Part shown: piece after piece, positions 44,633 to 57,374 of the stretch | Layout: every line of letters begins with the position of its first letter | Numbering within the stretch: position 1 is the stretch's first letter | Assembly: GCA_014898415.1 (NCBI GenBank) | Contig: RCTD01000001.1 | Location: 1,984,001 to 2,048,000, forward strand | Length of the DNA stretch: 64,000 nucleotides | Reading direction: 5' to 3' | Source: Stromatinia cepivora | Taxonomy: Eukaryota > Ascomycota > Leotiomycetes > Helotiales > Sclerotiniaceae | Notes under the pieces: model-generated | Seen by the model: the letters and a program-made list of their open reading frames with translations, nothing else | Database searches by the model: none | Told to the model about the DNA's origin: nothing | Made by a program: the position numbers and the translations under genes

Positions 44633-47567
44633 CTATCCTTTCTTAGCAAAAACGAAGCAAACTTTACATCTTTCATCCTGTAGAACCGTAAGTAAGACTT
44701 CGTCATCTAGCGACTTTTTCACCTCGTCTACCTCACTGGAAGTGAGGTTCGCTGAACCGGTTAATATGGAAGTATCAATGTGTCTATACTCCATCAATGC
44801 TTGCATCTTCTTTCCTTTCTTGGACCGTTTTCCTTGAGTGGCTTCCAAAGCAATCTTTTGCTGAGCCTCTACGTTTGCTTTGGTAGCTGTTACCAGTGAA
44901 CATGCTGGATTTAGAGGAAATTCATCATCATCATCTTCATCTTCTTCGCTGGCGGCGTTTAGTTCCTTGTCAGCCACCGAAACTTCAGAGGTCATTGCAA
45001 TTGCCTCCTCGCGACCAGAGCCTTCACAAGCGCAACCGAGTAGTTCGTGAGTCTGGCATTGCGCATTCACATCCAACCTAAAGAGATCTCGTAACTCATC
45101 GGCCGAGAAACTCGCTTCGTTCTTCTTGCCATCCATGACACTGTCAGCGAGTCCCATCTTGGTGACTTGTCGTTGATATATTTTTTCATCCATGCCTCCT
45201 GACATCAAAAACCTATATATCTTTACTGGTCGTTTCTGGCCATCACGGTGAATACGTGCCATGGCTTGAAGGTCAGTTGCAGGGTTCCAGTCAACATCAA
45301 ACAATACGAGGCGTGATGCCCCGATCAAGTTAATACCAGCACCGCCAGATTTTGCTGAAAGGAGGAATGCAAAATATTTAGATGCAGATGTCTTGTTGAA
45401 CGTGTTTACCAAATCCTGCCGTTTTGCCTGAGGAGTGCTGCCATCGAGGCGCAAGAAGGGTAAATTCAATGACGAAAGGTGAGACATTAGTAGATCGAGA
45501 GTAGAAGTGTAGTTGGAGACAAGAACTATCTTCTCAGTAGTTGTAGTGGAAAGCTTTATCAACATACGATTTAGGACTCTAAATTTACTGCTTGCCACAA
45601 CAGGATTTTTCTTGAGGATTTCGGGAGGGATGCTATCAAGAAGTTGGGCAACATTTGAATTGCTAGGAGTATCTGTGTCGCTCTTCTTGACTAGGAGGCT
45701 TGGGGCGTTACAGACTTTCTTGAGCATAGTGATAAGTTGTAAAGATGCTTCTGAGCTGCCAAGGACTCTGCCGAAGACCGGGGAGGCAAGAACATGCTGA
45801 TAGACCTCAGCCTGAGCCTGCGTGGGCTTGCAGAATAATACATATTCCGTCTTTGGCTTTAAGTATTTGGCGAGTATACTGGCATTGCGACGTAAAATGA
45901 ACAACTTAGTCAACTCCGCCAATTCCTCTTCTCGGGCCGTTCCCTTTTCCATGTCACTCTCTGTAGCACCCGGCTGTCTGCTTTTCAAGATTGGAGCCTC
46001 AAAACATTTCTTGAAAGTATTGTAGCCATTGAGGAGGCCGGGATTCACAAAGTCCACCATTGTAAAGAACTCCGACAAGTCATTCTGTATTGGTGTTCCA
46101 GAAAGAATTACTCGCCTCTCGGTATTCAAATTCCTGATTGCCTGCGCTGATTTGTTCGCAGCTGTTTTCAGGCGATGTCCTTCATCAGCAACGACTATAT
46201 CTATTCCGCCTCCTTTCTTCAATTCTTCCTGTACTGTACGTAGCTTTTCGTATCCGATGATCATGACGCTATAACTCTTGCCATGAGTAAAATCGGTGAG
46301 TCGAATATTTTTTGAGCCATCGGCGACAAACACTCCTATTCTCTCATTCCCAAGCCATTTATTGAATTCTGCTTTCCAGTTGGCAATAAGGGTGACTGGA
46401 CAGACTATCAGAGCCTTCTTTATGACGCCCCCCTCATTTGGGTGCTCCGGATTTTGCTTCAATAGTGTCCATAAGAGCGCAATTGTCTGCAGCGTCTTTC
46501 CCAGGCCCATCTCATCAGCTAAAATTGCGCCCTGTCCATTGAAAGATCGATAACCCATAACACACTCATACAAGAATTTAACACCCTCCTTTTGATGGTC
46601 ACGTAAATGCCTACCTAGAAAAGGATCCACGACAACATCCACAACCTGCTTGCCTTTAGCAAGGTACTTGGGGTTGGGACGTTGCATGACGATCGCACCT
46701 GGTGCAGAAGGATCATGACGGGGAGTCGGAAGACCACTCTTGTTCTGTGGCATGACAGTTGTTGCCAGAAGAGGATTCTTAAATTGAGACTTGACTGCAT
46801 CGCTCTTTGGAGCAGATGCATAGAAGCTTTTAGCGGGGATAGTTGAGCCTAAGCCACTGTCCTTCCTCTTCTCAAGTGTGCTCGCAGGATTGCTTTTCGA
46901 GATACTCGATAAGGTAGTATGAGGCGAGGGTCGTGCGACTGGACTGTTGCTTTCTGGTACCGAAGATTTACTGCTGCTATTGAGAAATGGTCGGCCAGCA
47001 AGAAAGTCTGCCTTTGTAATGGCAGCATCAATCTCTACTTCTTTTCCTCCAATACTCAATGTACTGCCGGGTAATAGAGGCTCATTATACATGCAGCGCC
47101 CCATCTCCCTGCCATCGATATTTTGAAGTCGAGCGTAACCTCCAGTAACTGCTAGTACTCCATCTCCATCCCAGGTCTTGTGCTTTTTCATCGTGAATTT
47201 GCGCCTATGTCATCATTAGAATGATTTTTCAAGCAGAGATGGGAGCGACAAATTACCATAATACCAAATAATATCCGTCGATCCCTGATGTATTTTCAGA
47301 TAAACTAGCGGCTTGATTTGCTTCAACGGGGTTTTTTACGACAATCAAAGGTTTCCGGGGCGCATTGGCAGCCGAAGATGTAATTGGAGTTTTAATCTTT
47401 GGAGCCTCTTCGACATCATGTATCAGAAGCCGCCTCCTCTTTACCACTGGTTTGGTCAGGATTTCCTCTTCAGAATCCGATATGACCTGGACGTCGGAGA
47501 AATCATCTAAGGGCTTAGCAGATTTGGGCACACTCTTCAAAAGTGGAGGCCGGAATGGTTTGAACAT
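44633..47567 (-). CDS. RDH54: RDH54/TID1-type Swi2/Snf2 DNA translocase (RAD54B orthologue)
   Basis: Two exons, 47567-47257 and 47204-44633, give 960 residues. The splice rebuilds the conserved [21 protein letters not shown] segment. The N terminus MFKPFRPPLLK is typical of the family. Helicase motifs: DEMGLGKT at about residues 334-341, DEGH near 444-447, ILSGTPIQNDLSEFF, AGGxGINLIGASRLVLFD-type motif V and QAMARIHRDGQKRPVKIYRF. RIHRDGQ, rather than RVWRDGQ, and the overall N terminus favour RDH54 over RAD54. The enzyme uses ATP to move along DNA and remodel Rad51/Dmc1 filaments in recombination, with a main role in meiosis and interhomologue repair. The start at 47567 was chosen over an upstream in-frame methionine because the MFKPF start matches the family. 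Confidence 0.94.
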
Positions 47568-47843
47568 TTTATCTTCACATTTGTTGTTAAAGTGCAAATA
47601 CAAAGACGCGGTGGAGATAAGGTTCGTGTTTGTCGCGTAAAGCCTGGGACGCGACCACACGTGATATCTATTTACTTGATAGCTTCACTTCATCCAGCAA
47701 TTCAACTCATGATTGATGCTAAAATACACGACGGCAAGGAGATGAGATGGCTTTGTCAATTGTAATTATCCATTCATTAATCCCCAAGTAAACTATTTAA
47801 GCTCCTAAATAACGCCTGCATTTTTGTTCAGGTATATCTACAT

Positions 47844-50800
47844 TTATTGAAGCATCGAGTCTAAGCTCTCTCCCAGTACCCCTTCGATCTTTACAATCCA
47901 GCGATTTGTCTCCTTCTCTACTACATCATCGTCATCTTCCTGGAGCTCACTGATGAATGGCAACATTTCTGGCAACATAGCCAACCATTCCTCTCCCAAT
48001 CTATCCGTCAATGCTTGCTCACATTTGACAGCTGCGAGTCTAACATTGGATACCTCGGAACGGAGGTGTTTCAGAATCATCCCGTTGAGCTCTTTATGAT
48101 GATCTGAAGAATCAGCGGCGGCAGCAAGTTCGACGATAGCTGGGACAAGTTCTTCGACCAAAGCCAATCCCGAGGCATTCTTAAATTGATCACACAAGAC
48201 AGGTGCAATTGCCTTGAAATGAGCTGGAGATTGCCAAAAGTCATCTTGATCATGCTCGAAACATGGTACCAAAGCTCGAAGAACTCTCGACCATAATTCC
48301 CTTGAAGCGTCATCTTTGATATCTGTCTCTTTTAAGATCTGTACGGCATTATCAAGCAGGTATGTGGCATAGCTTGTGACGATTGACTTGAGATTTTCAA
48401 AGAAGACGGCCATGAAGCCATAAACGCTTTGTAGACGTAAATTTCTACTAGACTTGTCTTTCTTAGGTAATGATGACGACGCCCATTCGACAAGGTTGGA
48501 GAATATAGGTCTGAATGTCGAATCGTTGAACTTATAGATCATCTCTAAAGCCACTTCGTTAACGTGTCCTTCCATGGTCGAGACAGTCTCATCGTCTTGA
48601 TTATAATTATCCACGCTAGAAAGCTGTCTTCGAAGGTCGAAGGCATTTTGGAATATCTTTGCAAGTATGGTGGAATGTTTAGAGACGACACTCTTTGGAT
48701 GAGCTTTAATAGACATGCTAAGCATTTCAAGTTGTTCACGAATTGCCTGTAAAGTTTTAGCAAAATAGTTATAAAGTGTTTTAGCAATAGAAGACTTACC
48801 CAAGTTCCTGCCGTTACTGCTTGTGCCCAATTCTGCTCCAAAGCCACAAACATACTCTTAGCATCGACGCGTTTTGCGGCTAAGTGAAGACAGTTTTCTC
48901 TGATTTCATCTGCCTCGTCTTCGAGCTCGGCTTCTGCTGAAGTGTTGGAGATTGAAAGAAGAGTATCAAGGTATCCGCCCGTGATCATGTAGGGTAGATG
49001 TTGTACGAGAGCGCTTATAAAAGTGTAACCAGCGTTGTGAAGTTTTTGAGCTTCAACAGTATCTTCGATACTTAATTTGATGTACTCCAAAGCCTTGGGA
49101 ATGGCAACAGGTAAGACGGAGACAATGCCTTCTCTCAAAATCTCTACTAAAGAAGCTAAAGATAGAAGGGCCATTATTTGCAAGCCAGCATCGCTCTGGC
49201 CCAAGCAATGATTACTTGCGATAGTTTCTGCAGCAGCAGATACTGCTTCGAGATCCTTTTTGCCATACTTCTCCGAGATTTTCTCGACACAAGCCACAGC
49301 AGTACGCTTATAAGGCATGTCAGTAGATTCTCGAATAATTGAAGTGAGCTGGGGTAGAAATCCAAGCATTGCCACTCTTGAAACAGCATCTGATGGGCTT
49401 TCTTGGTCGATGCGAACTTGTAAAGAGCGCAAAATCTTTCGTCGCAAGTCCTCGTTGGGTCTATCCAAAAGTCCTTCAACTGACTTGACAAATTCGCTTG
49501 TGGATAGGAGACCCAAAATACTTTCTAGGATGTCCCCACAAGCATTGTGCATTGCCTTCTTGTCTTTCAAATGTTCTGTCAAGACCAATAGATTTTCCAG
49601 TAATGTAGAGTAGAGTTCGCGAATTCTAGCAGCATCCATATCGTCTCGGTCAAGAAGTTTTGCAGTTTGTGTAATCAATCGTCGTTGAGAGAGAATATGT
49701 GGAAGAAGCGTAAGCTCATTGAGAGCTGCGCGTTGCGGGTCAATCTTTTCGTGAGCCCCAAGTAAAGTTAAGGAATATGTTGGCTTTGGTTTCAACAGAT
49801 CATCAATCAATTCGAGGTATTTTATTGCGGACTGAAGCTGAACCTCAACACTGAACGCATTTATTAATTCTGCAGCGAAGGATTTGACATCATCGTTGAC
49901 TCCATACTTATCCACCAACATTGTTAATAATGCAAATAGGAAGTCTTCTGCTCCTAACGTCTGAACTAAAGAGATAAACAATCCTTTTCGACGGTGGACA
50001 GGAATATGTTCATAAGCTGCAACAAAACTCAAGAGTAACTCAGCGGCCCCGGTAACGGGGTTGCCTTTGTCTTTTCGAAGTGAGGTAATAAGAGGTGGAA
50101 TGACCTCACGGATAGTTTGACTAATGACATGCGCAGAATAATCATCATTTTGTCTTAATACTGAGCTTCCCATGAAGGTAAAGATGGGCATGACACTATG
50201 AAGAACAACTTCTGGAGCGATATCCGCAAGTGCAGCAATCATCAACAAAGCACCGTTCTGTACTTGTGGGCTGGCTGTTTTCTGGACGCAATCAACAAGT
50301 AAATCGGCTCGAATATCGGAATGGTCTAGTTTCATCCCCGGGTCTGCCTTGTATGCCTTCAAAATTGACAACAGGCTGTTCAGGACTAAATCTTGGAGAT
50401 ATGCAAGCTCGGATGAAACTTGGGCCTTGAAGTGTTGAAGTTCTGCCAAGGTGTTGAAAAGACCCTTGAGAAGTTCTGGATGACTTCCTGGATCAGAACT
50501 ATCGATAAGTTGCAACACAAATGTGACCTGGCGTATAGCAGCGGCGAGTTGTTTTGGATCCTGTAAAGAAGTTCTGGCAACTTCACCGTGGCTAGTTCGC
50601 CGTCTTTTGCTGGCTGGCGGAGCATCTGTAAGCTTTGCTGTCGTAGGTAACTGGTCGAGGAAGGAAAGAAGGATTTCGGTTGAAAGAGGGGCGTTTCGCA
50701 ATAGTTCTAAAGCTTCTTCCGTCGATTTAGCGTTATAGCTAGATTCCTCAGAGGAAGATTGGGAAGCATCCATCAACATTTGAGCTGTCTGCAATTGCAC

Positions 50801-53358
50801 ATCGCCCTTTAAAGATGTCCACATGTCGCGCAGTCTTGCAAATATGGCCTCAAGAAGAGTAGGACGATCCGAAGCGATTTCGCCATGCACAATTTGAGTG
50901 AAAAATTGCAAGCCATCTTTGTCGTTGGCCACAACGGTCGCAGCTGCTTGTTTATCAAAGTCTGCCATGGCAAATTGTTCATCTCTCGAGTGTTGCAATG
51001 CCACTTCTGGACTTAAAGATGCCCATTGTTGAAGTGCCGGAAGTAAAACTTTGGTTCTGGTAGTGCTGGCAATGCTACGAACGTGGTTAAGAATAAAAAG
51101 AAGTCTCATCTTGACCAAGTATACAGGGGTATGAATGACATGACTTGACAAAAATGACAAAATTGAGGCTCGAGCAGTTTGGGTTAACCGACCCTCATTC
51201 TTCTTGCTGGGCTCTGCAGATGCACGAGGACTATTCAAAGACTGTTCCAATACAGACTCAATATGAGTTTTATCTAGAACACATTCTTCCAAAGCCGGAA
51301 CCAAAACCTCTCTCAAAAGACGAACTGCAATATCAATTGAAAGCCATTTTGTCTCTTGGGTCTCCACACCTGGACCATATATATCATCAAATGCCCATTG
51401 TCGCCGAGAGCCCGAGGCTTTCTTTGTACCTGCACTGACCGGGTAGAATGTCTCAATTGCGAGGATAAGCTCTGCTGCTGCACGACGAACCTTCGACGCA
51501 GGGTCGGCAAGCGCTGAAATTGCATAAGGTATGATTCCTTGAATATCTACGCTCGCGCTTTCATTCCCTGACAGGTATCGAGCTACCATGTGAAGTGCCG
51601 AAACCCGGGCCATAACCGGATATGGGCCACACCAAGTTCTAATATAAAATGTGAGATACAACGTTTTTTCTAGGGCACTAGCGCGGTCCAAGACGGATAG
51701 CTCATCGAATACATCTAAGTCACCGGCATTAACTGCGGCGACCAAAAATGCCTGACACAAATCTTGGTAGATGTGAGAGGTGCCATGTGCTAAGAACGAG
51801 GTCTCTTTATCAGTACTTTGTGGAAGCTGTTCAATTAGTTGTCGGAAATCTGGTCGGGTTTCTGCTTTCGTGCCTTCATCTCCCATTATTACATCCTCAT
51901 CTTCCGCCTTTGGCATTTCTATCCGTCTAATTGTGGTAGAGAGCTTCATTTCCAATTCATCCATATCGACATCAGTTTCCTTTAGTGCGCCTTGAATAAC
52001 GGCTCCTACATGACCAGAAAGTTGCGTCAGCGCAACAAGAGTTGAAGCGAGATGTGCTCGGGTATTCTTCTCGGAATCTGTAGCATCATCGATGCGATGT
52101 GCTACCAGCAGTAGATGTTTCACAACCACAGAGGTTTGCGCATCGCTAAGAAGACCATGCTCCACGATTCTTTCTATTGTGGGAAGACCTTGGACCTCTC
52201 CGCTTTTACTTATTCTGTCAACAAGCGCAAGGCACAATCCGTTAGAAAGTCGGTCGATTCGTCGTTCTTTTCCTAATTCAATCAACTGGGTTGGTAGATC
52301 TGGAACTTTAAGCAACTCTTTGGTTACCCGTCTCGTAATCTGCTTTGCGCCTCTGTGTTGTGCCAAAATCGAGAGACAGACCAATCCAGGACGAACAGTT
52401 TCAGCACTCCAGCCAAGAACTAATGCTTCCATCATCGCTGTCAGAAGTTTGTCGTCCAGTCCTCCTTTAGAAGCTAAGATCAACAAGATCATATAACATC
52501 CAATTCGCAAGTCCGGGACCTTTTGCATGGAAAGACCTTCGTTGAGAGTTGGTAATAATCTCAATATCACGTCTTGTTCGTTTTGTTGCTGGACCCGTCT
52601 TCTTCCTGAGCGGGCCTTGTCCAACATATTACTCGTAGCTTCGGTCATGATACCAGCCCAAAAGGCTAGAATAGCAGGGTAATGCTGCCGAGCTTTACAT
52701 ATATGCAAAACATATGTATTGAGTGTTGAAGCGAAAACGGGGCTATCGGTCGCAGCGGTGACAATTGGCCTCCTTTGTGGTTGAGTCAAGGATCGAATGT
52801 AAGGCGCCAGAAACTTATATTCTACCGGGACCGTCGAGGGTATTATAGAGAGTAATGTGGTAAATATAGGTAGAGTATGGTAAGGAAGGAAAGTCGTCAA
52901 AAGAAAGGATGTGTTGTACTCGTGGATTCTAGATGGATTAGTCCCTAGAGCGTGCAAAAAGCCGGAGTTCGACAGGCATACCTGAATCTTCTCACCAACC
53001 ATTCAACTGCTTTTATTGCTGGATTCAGACGTAGACGGCCACCAACTAATCCCAAGAAAGCTTCCAGCCGTTTATCCAACTCGGAAATCTCTGCCACCGG
53101 CAACTGTGTTCGATCTATTGTTTGACTTTGCTCGCTGAAAATTGTCTTTTGAAACTCGAGGAATCGACCATCAAGTAGACATAGTTCTTGAAATCCTTCA
53201 TGGCATAATGTGTACAGGGTGTCGAAACTTTGTGAAGCCGCAACTCTAGGTTCAAAAATTAAAGATTTTGAATGCGCTGCCTTTTGCGCCTTGAGGTTTA
53301 AAGAATTGGTCGAATTGGTCGCAATCTGCGCCAACTGTGCTTTAAGTGAAGATGCCAT
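47844..53358 (-). CDS. UTP10: UTP10/HEATR1, SSU processome (t-UTP) component
   Basis: Three exons, 53358-52982, 52928-48800 and 48746-47844, give 1802 residues, the usual size of UTP10. It begins MASSLKAQLAQIATNSTNS and is built from helical HEAT-type repeats throughout. A BP28-type C-terminal domain lies around residues 1500-1650. The last ~100 residues contain an LGEEWLAMLPEMLPFISEL motif and an acidic EDDDDVVE run, both typical of the family. In yeast UTP10 is part of the t-UTP subcomplex that links rRNA transcription to early 18S processing in the nucleolus. The three exons are joined in phase (intron 1 has branch GACTAAT; intron 2 has donor GTAAGT and acceptor TTTACAG). It is divergent from NRDE2, with 311 bp between the start codons. 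Confidence 0.96.
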
Positions 53359-53669
53359 TGTGTAATTGTTGATACCACAATGCTACAAAATTATGGCATA
53401 TCGAAGTCCAAGAATAATATTTCTTGATGCTCACTTCAAATTTCTCAATAGAAATTTCAAGCTCTATCGTTATCGAAAAAAATAATTTTGTCGGATAAAC
53501 CTTCGGCCCGATGACACCGCTGCTTTAAAGTTAGAAGCTTAACAACTTTATTAATGTCTTGTAAATAAACCATGCTACAGTCATGATAGAGTGACTTAAC
53601 TTTTCATCAATGGACATATTGTCGAAGTTATTGGGGATAATATCATGAATCAAAATCGTGCTAGTAATA
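53359..53669. promoter_or_regulatory. Bidirectional promoter between UTP10 and NRDE2
   Basis: Only 311 bp lie between two divergent start codons, so one short promoter region must serve both. It is AT-rich with A-runs near 53470-53490. No binding site is assigned. Confidence 0.65.
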
Positions 53670-56600
53670 ATGACAGAAGCAAATCCTCCTGTCCCCAAGT
53701 TTGCATCTTTCCGGTCAAAAACCTCTAGCACAGCTGTCGACCTCAAACAGGAGGATGAACACAAACTAACGACAAGAGGTAAACAGCATACCCAGGAAAG
53801 AGACCATCCAAGAGATCATCGTCGACACCACAGATCCAGAAGTAGAGAGAAACACAGGTCTAGAAGTAAGGAAAACTCAAATACACGTGACTCACGCCAC
53901 AGATCACAGAGTCGAGAGAAGCACAGGATCAGGGAGAAGGAAAACGGTGAAAGATATGGCTCCCGTCGTAGATCTCGGAGCAGAGATGATCACCGGCCTA
54001 GTCATCAGCCTATTCACGAGGGACTAATTCGAAGAAACTCAAGAGAGGAGCAAACGAAACATCAGCCAGATATCCCGGAGTTCGTTGCAGCATCTAATAT
54101 TTATGTTGTTGACAGAAAAGGAGATATAAAGAACCTGGTGTACGGAAGCAACCACCGCTACAGTGTTCCGCCATTTCATCGAATTGGAGCAGGTCGTATT
54201 CTTGGTGCGCCCCGAGACACAAAAATCGACAGAGAATATTCAGATGATAAGGGTATTGTGCTTACCAATCTGACAGAATTCAGATCTAATAATCGGGAGA
54301 AGTACATTTTCTCCAAAATTGAGAGAGATAGACCTCGTCTTTTGAAGATTCGCCCAGAAGCCCTAGCCGAGGATTCTTTCTTGCACGATGAAGATTTTGT
54401 TCCATTTCAGATTAGCAGAGGCAAAAAACGAAAGGGAGTGGATCGAGAACTGGGCTCAAATTCTGATTCTGATCATGATGATAGCCATTACCGTTCAATA
54501 CAAGGAAAAGCAAAAATATCCACTCAACCTCAGGATGACGCTTTTCAATATGCTTCGGACAGTGATTCGTCAGGATCAGACGCTGGTCGAACTATGAGAC
54601 TTGAATCTTCAATCAAACAAAAGAACATAGAGCTCTCCAGACGGATAGAACAAGCTCCAGGTGATATAGAAGCGTGGCTTGCTTTAATTGGGCATCAAGA
54701 TACACTTCTGAAAGCAGGAGATGACCGTCGTCGTATCACTAATGCAGAGATCAGGAGCACAGCGGACATCAAAATCCATATGTATGAAAAAGCTCTGGAA
54801 AAGATACACTACTTACCCGACCGTGAACGGCTGCTACTAGGCCTGATGGTAGAGGGCTCAAAGATATGGGAAATCAAGGTTCAAGCGGAGCGGTGGGAAC
54901 AGATTGCAAAAGACAACATTGATAGTCTTGTCTTGTTGAAAAGATACTTAAATTTCAGGGAAAGCAACTTCTCAACATTTAGATATGAGGAAGTTCGTGG
55001 AATATTCCTCAATAGAATTTGTTCTTTGAAAAGTAGTATCAGCGTCGCGCCTGGATGGGTTCCCGTGAAATCACTCTACGAACAACTTTTGTATGTGGTT
55101 CTCAGGGCTACCCTTTTCATCCGCGAATCGGGTTTCACAGAACTAGCAGTGGCAATCTGGCAAGCTGTTTTGGAGTTGAACTTCCAAGGACCAGAATCTA
55201 TACATACCGAACATGAGACATCAGCACTGGCGGGAGATAGGATAATTGAACTTTTCGGAGAGTTTTGGGAGGCAGAAGTCCCACGAATTGGGGAATTAGG
55301 TTCTCTAGGTTGGAAAAGCTTTGCAGAGACTGGGGATGATTCGACAGTCCCGGATGCCCAGACTGACGAGCTAGAGATGTCACTTAATGGTCAAGACCTC
55401 TTCAAAAGCTGGGTTATCGCAGAATCTTCTCGTATAAAAGCTTCTAGAATTCCTGCAAGAACCATGGATGATACTGTGGAAAACGATCCTTTTAGAGTCA
55501 TCCTGTTCACCGATATTGAGAATTTTCTTATGTTACTGCCAAAATCTGCTGAGTACTTACGAAGATCTCTTTTGAATGCATTCTTGATATTTTGTCATTT
55601 ACCTTCTATGCCTATTCAGGACCACGATTCGGGTGTGGATTGGAGCCATGATTTTTCCTTGTACAATGAAATGCTTGACTATGATTCGGGGTGGATCAAA
55701 GAAAAATACTTCAAAAAGCCTACTGAGGACTCGACCGAGGGTGAAAAAACCAAGATGACATCAATCTTCACAACTCCTACAACAAATTTTGCAATTGCGC
55801 CAGAATCTATGTTTAGCAGGAGTTGGTTTAGCAGCTTCAAGCCATGGCGAGAAGTATACGGCGACGAGGACAATGGACCTATCCCTTATGTTTGGGTTTG
55901 CAACACGCTCAAACAGCTTACACAATCATATCCAATAGAAGATTTTGCAGAATACTACTTGGCATTTGAATGGATAAATGAACCCAACACTATCAAAAAG
56001 GTCGCCAAAACTCTCATCAAACAACATTCTTCCAGTCTCAAACTTTACAATGCATACGCTATGATCGAATGGTCAAAAGGCAACCAAGAAATCTCAAATG
56101 GAATTTACACAGCCGCTTTAGGAATGAGTAAATCTATGCCCTCTTCACCCGAGTCCAATGACAACAAGGATTCGATTCACCTCTGGAAAAGTCTAATCTG
56201 GGCACATCTCTCAGTCGGATCCAAAGAAACGGCATTATCACATCTACTCTCAATTCCACACGGTATTACGAGCCCAACCATTCCCATCAAACTAGCCCCT
56301 GCAGCACTACTCAAAACTCAACAATATCTGTCATCAAACCGCGACCATTTCCTCACCACACGCAATTCCACATACGCAGTTCTCTACACCGAAATCCTCG
56401 CCCTCCTCAAATACCTAACCACCACCTCCTCAACAGCTCCTCAATCACCTCAACAAGGAAATATCACATCCGCCCTCGAAATCCTCACCACCTTTTCCGA
56501 TCAGCTCTCTTCCCGACTAACCTCAAACTCACAATCCACTTATCCCCTCGCCCTCCTCCACCAATCCACAGCCCGTCTCCTCCATCACCACGCAGAATCC

Positions 56601-57374
56601 GGACCCTATCGTCCCCAGACCCTCCACTCACAACTTACAACCTCTCTACGCTTATTTCCCAGCAACACAATCTTCTTTTCTCTCCTCACTTCGCCGGGTC
56701 TCGGTACAACCAGACTCATGAGTCCAGTTACTCTAAGTACTTTATTCTCCGAACTTCTAGATTCCTCTTCAACGCATAATCCACTACCCCTCTATCTCCA
56801 CATCATCCACCACTATCTCCAACACGCACAATCCGCGACTCCAAACCTCAATACGATTAATTCAACATTTGTCTCTGCATTAAACCTAAAGGGTTCTAAA
56901 TCTTCACCTACTTTAAATTCTGAACTGGCGAGTTCAAGTTCACTTTGGAAATTGTATTTATTATTCTGTGATACATATCCACAATTCCTACCTCCTTCCT
57001 CATCCCCATCCTCCTTCTCATCCTCCTCCTCACTCTCAAAATCCCTAATTCTCAAATCCAGCAACGGGATACAGAATAAAGAAGCCAAAGCCCAAAACCA
57101 AGAGGAGCAAAGAATGCTCGAACTATGGAAACAGGCAATTGCGCGGATTCCATGGTGTAAGAATATCTACATGTTTGGATTCGAGAGGCTGTATGAGATA
57201 TATTGCGGAGATGAGAATGAGAATGAGGAGAAGGGGAAGGAGAAGGAGAAGGAGAGAAAAGAAAAAATAATTAAAGAAATACACACACAATTAAAAAATA
57301 TATGGAGAGTGATGGGGGAGAAGGAGATAAGAGTTCATGTTGATTTGGAGGGGGTGTGGGATGCGGAGGAATAG
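53670..57374 (+). CDS. NRDE2: NRDE2-family nuclear RNA-silencing and surveillance factor
   Basis: A single open frame of 1234 residues. The start at 53670 (MTEANPPVPKFASFR) was chosen because the frame upstream offers no ATG. Residues 30-125 are an SR/RS-rich basic region (SRSREKHRSRSK). The conserved NRDE2 core follows: NIYVVDRKGDIKNLVYGS, then RYSVPPFHRIGAGRILG and DKGIVL. The remainder is long helical HAT/TPR-like repeats, with a low-complexity Ser run near residue 1120. NRDE2 (nuclear RNAi defective-2; Nrl1 in fission yeast) works with splicing factors and the Mtl1/MTR4 helicase on unspliced or cryptic transcripts in the nucleus. The gene is intronless, unlike most here. The C-terminal 400 residues are more Ser/Thr/Leu-rich and less conserved in look. 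Confidence 0.93.
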   Translation: MTEANPPVPKFASFRSKTSSTAVDLKQEDEHKLTTRGKQHTQERDHPRDHRRHHRSRSREKHRSRSKENSNTRDSRHRSQSREKHRIREKENGERYGSRRRSRSRDDHRPSHQPIHEGLIRRNSREEQTKHQPDIPEFVAASNIYVVDRKGDIKNLVYGSNHRYSVPPFHRIGAGRILGAPRDTKIDREYSDDKGIVLTNLTEFRSNNREKYIFSKIERDRPRLLKIRPEALAEDSFLHDEDFVPFQISRGKKRKGVDRELGSNSDSDHDDSHYRSIQGKAKISTQPQDDAFQYASDSDSSGSDAGRTMRLESSIKQKNIELSRRIEQAPGDIEAWLALIGHQDTLLKAGDDRRRITNAEIRSTADIKIHMYEKALEKIHYLPDRERLLLGLMVEGSKIWEIKVQAERWEQIAKDNIDSLVLLKRYLNFRESNFSTFRYEEVRGIFLNRICSLKSSISVAPGWVPVKSLYEQLLYVVLRATLFIRESGFTELAVAIWQAVLELNFQGPESIHTEHETSALAGDRIIELFGEFWEAEVPRIGELGSLGWKSFAETGDDSTVPDAQTDELEMSLNGQDLFKSWVIAESSRIKASRIPARTMDDTVENDPFRVILFTDIENFLMLLPKSAEYLRRSLLNAFLIFCHLPSMPIQDHDSGVDWSHDFSLYNEMLDYDSGWIKEKYFKKPTEDSTEGEKTKMTSIFTTPTTNFAIAPESMFSRSWFSSFKPWREVYGDEDNGPIPYVWVCNTLKQLTQSYPIEDFAEYYLAFEWINEPNTIKKVAKTLIKQHSSSLKLYNAYAMIEWSKGNQEISNGIYTAALGMSKSMPSSPESNDNKDSIHLWKSLIWAHLSVGSKETALSHLLSIPHGITSPTIPIKLAPAALLKTQQYLSSNRDHFLTTRNSTYAVLYTEILALLKYLTTTSSTAPQSPQQGNITSALEILTTFSDQLSSRLTSNSQSTYPLALLHQSTARLLHHHAESGPYRPQTLHSQLTTSLRLFPSNTIFFSLLTSPGLGTTRLMSPVTLSTLFSELLDSSSTHNPLPLYLHIIHHYLQHAQSATPNLNTINSTFVSALNLKGSKSSPTLNSELASSSSLWKLYLLFCDTYPQFLPPSSSPSSFSSSSSLSKSLILKSSNGIQNKEAKAQNQEEQRMLELWKQAIARIPWCKNIYMFGFERLYEIYCGDENENEEKGKEKEKERKEKIIKEIHTQLKNIWRVMGEKEIRVHVDLEGVWDAEE

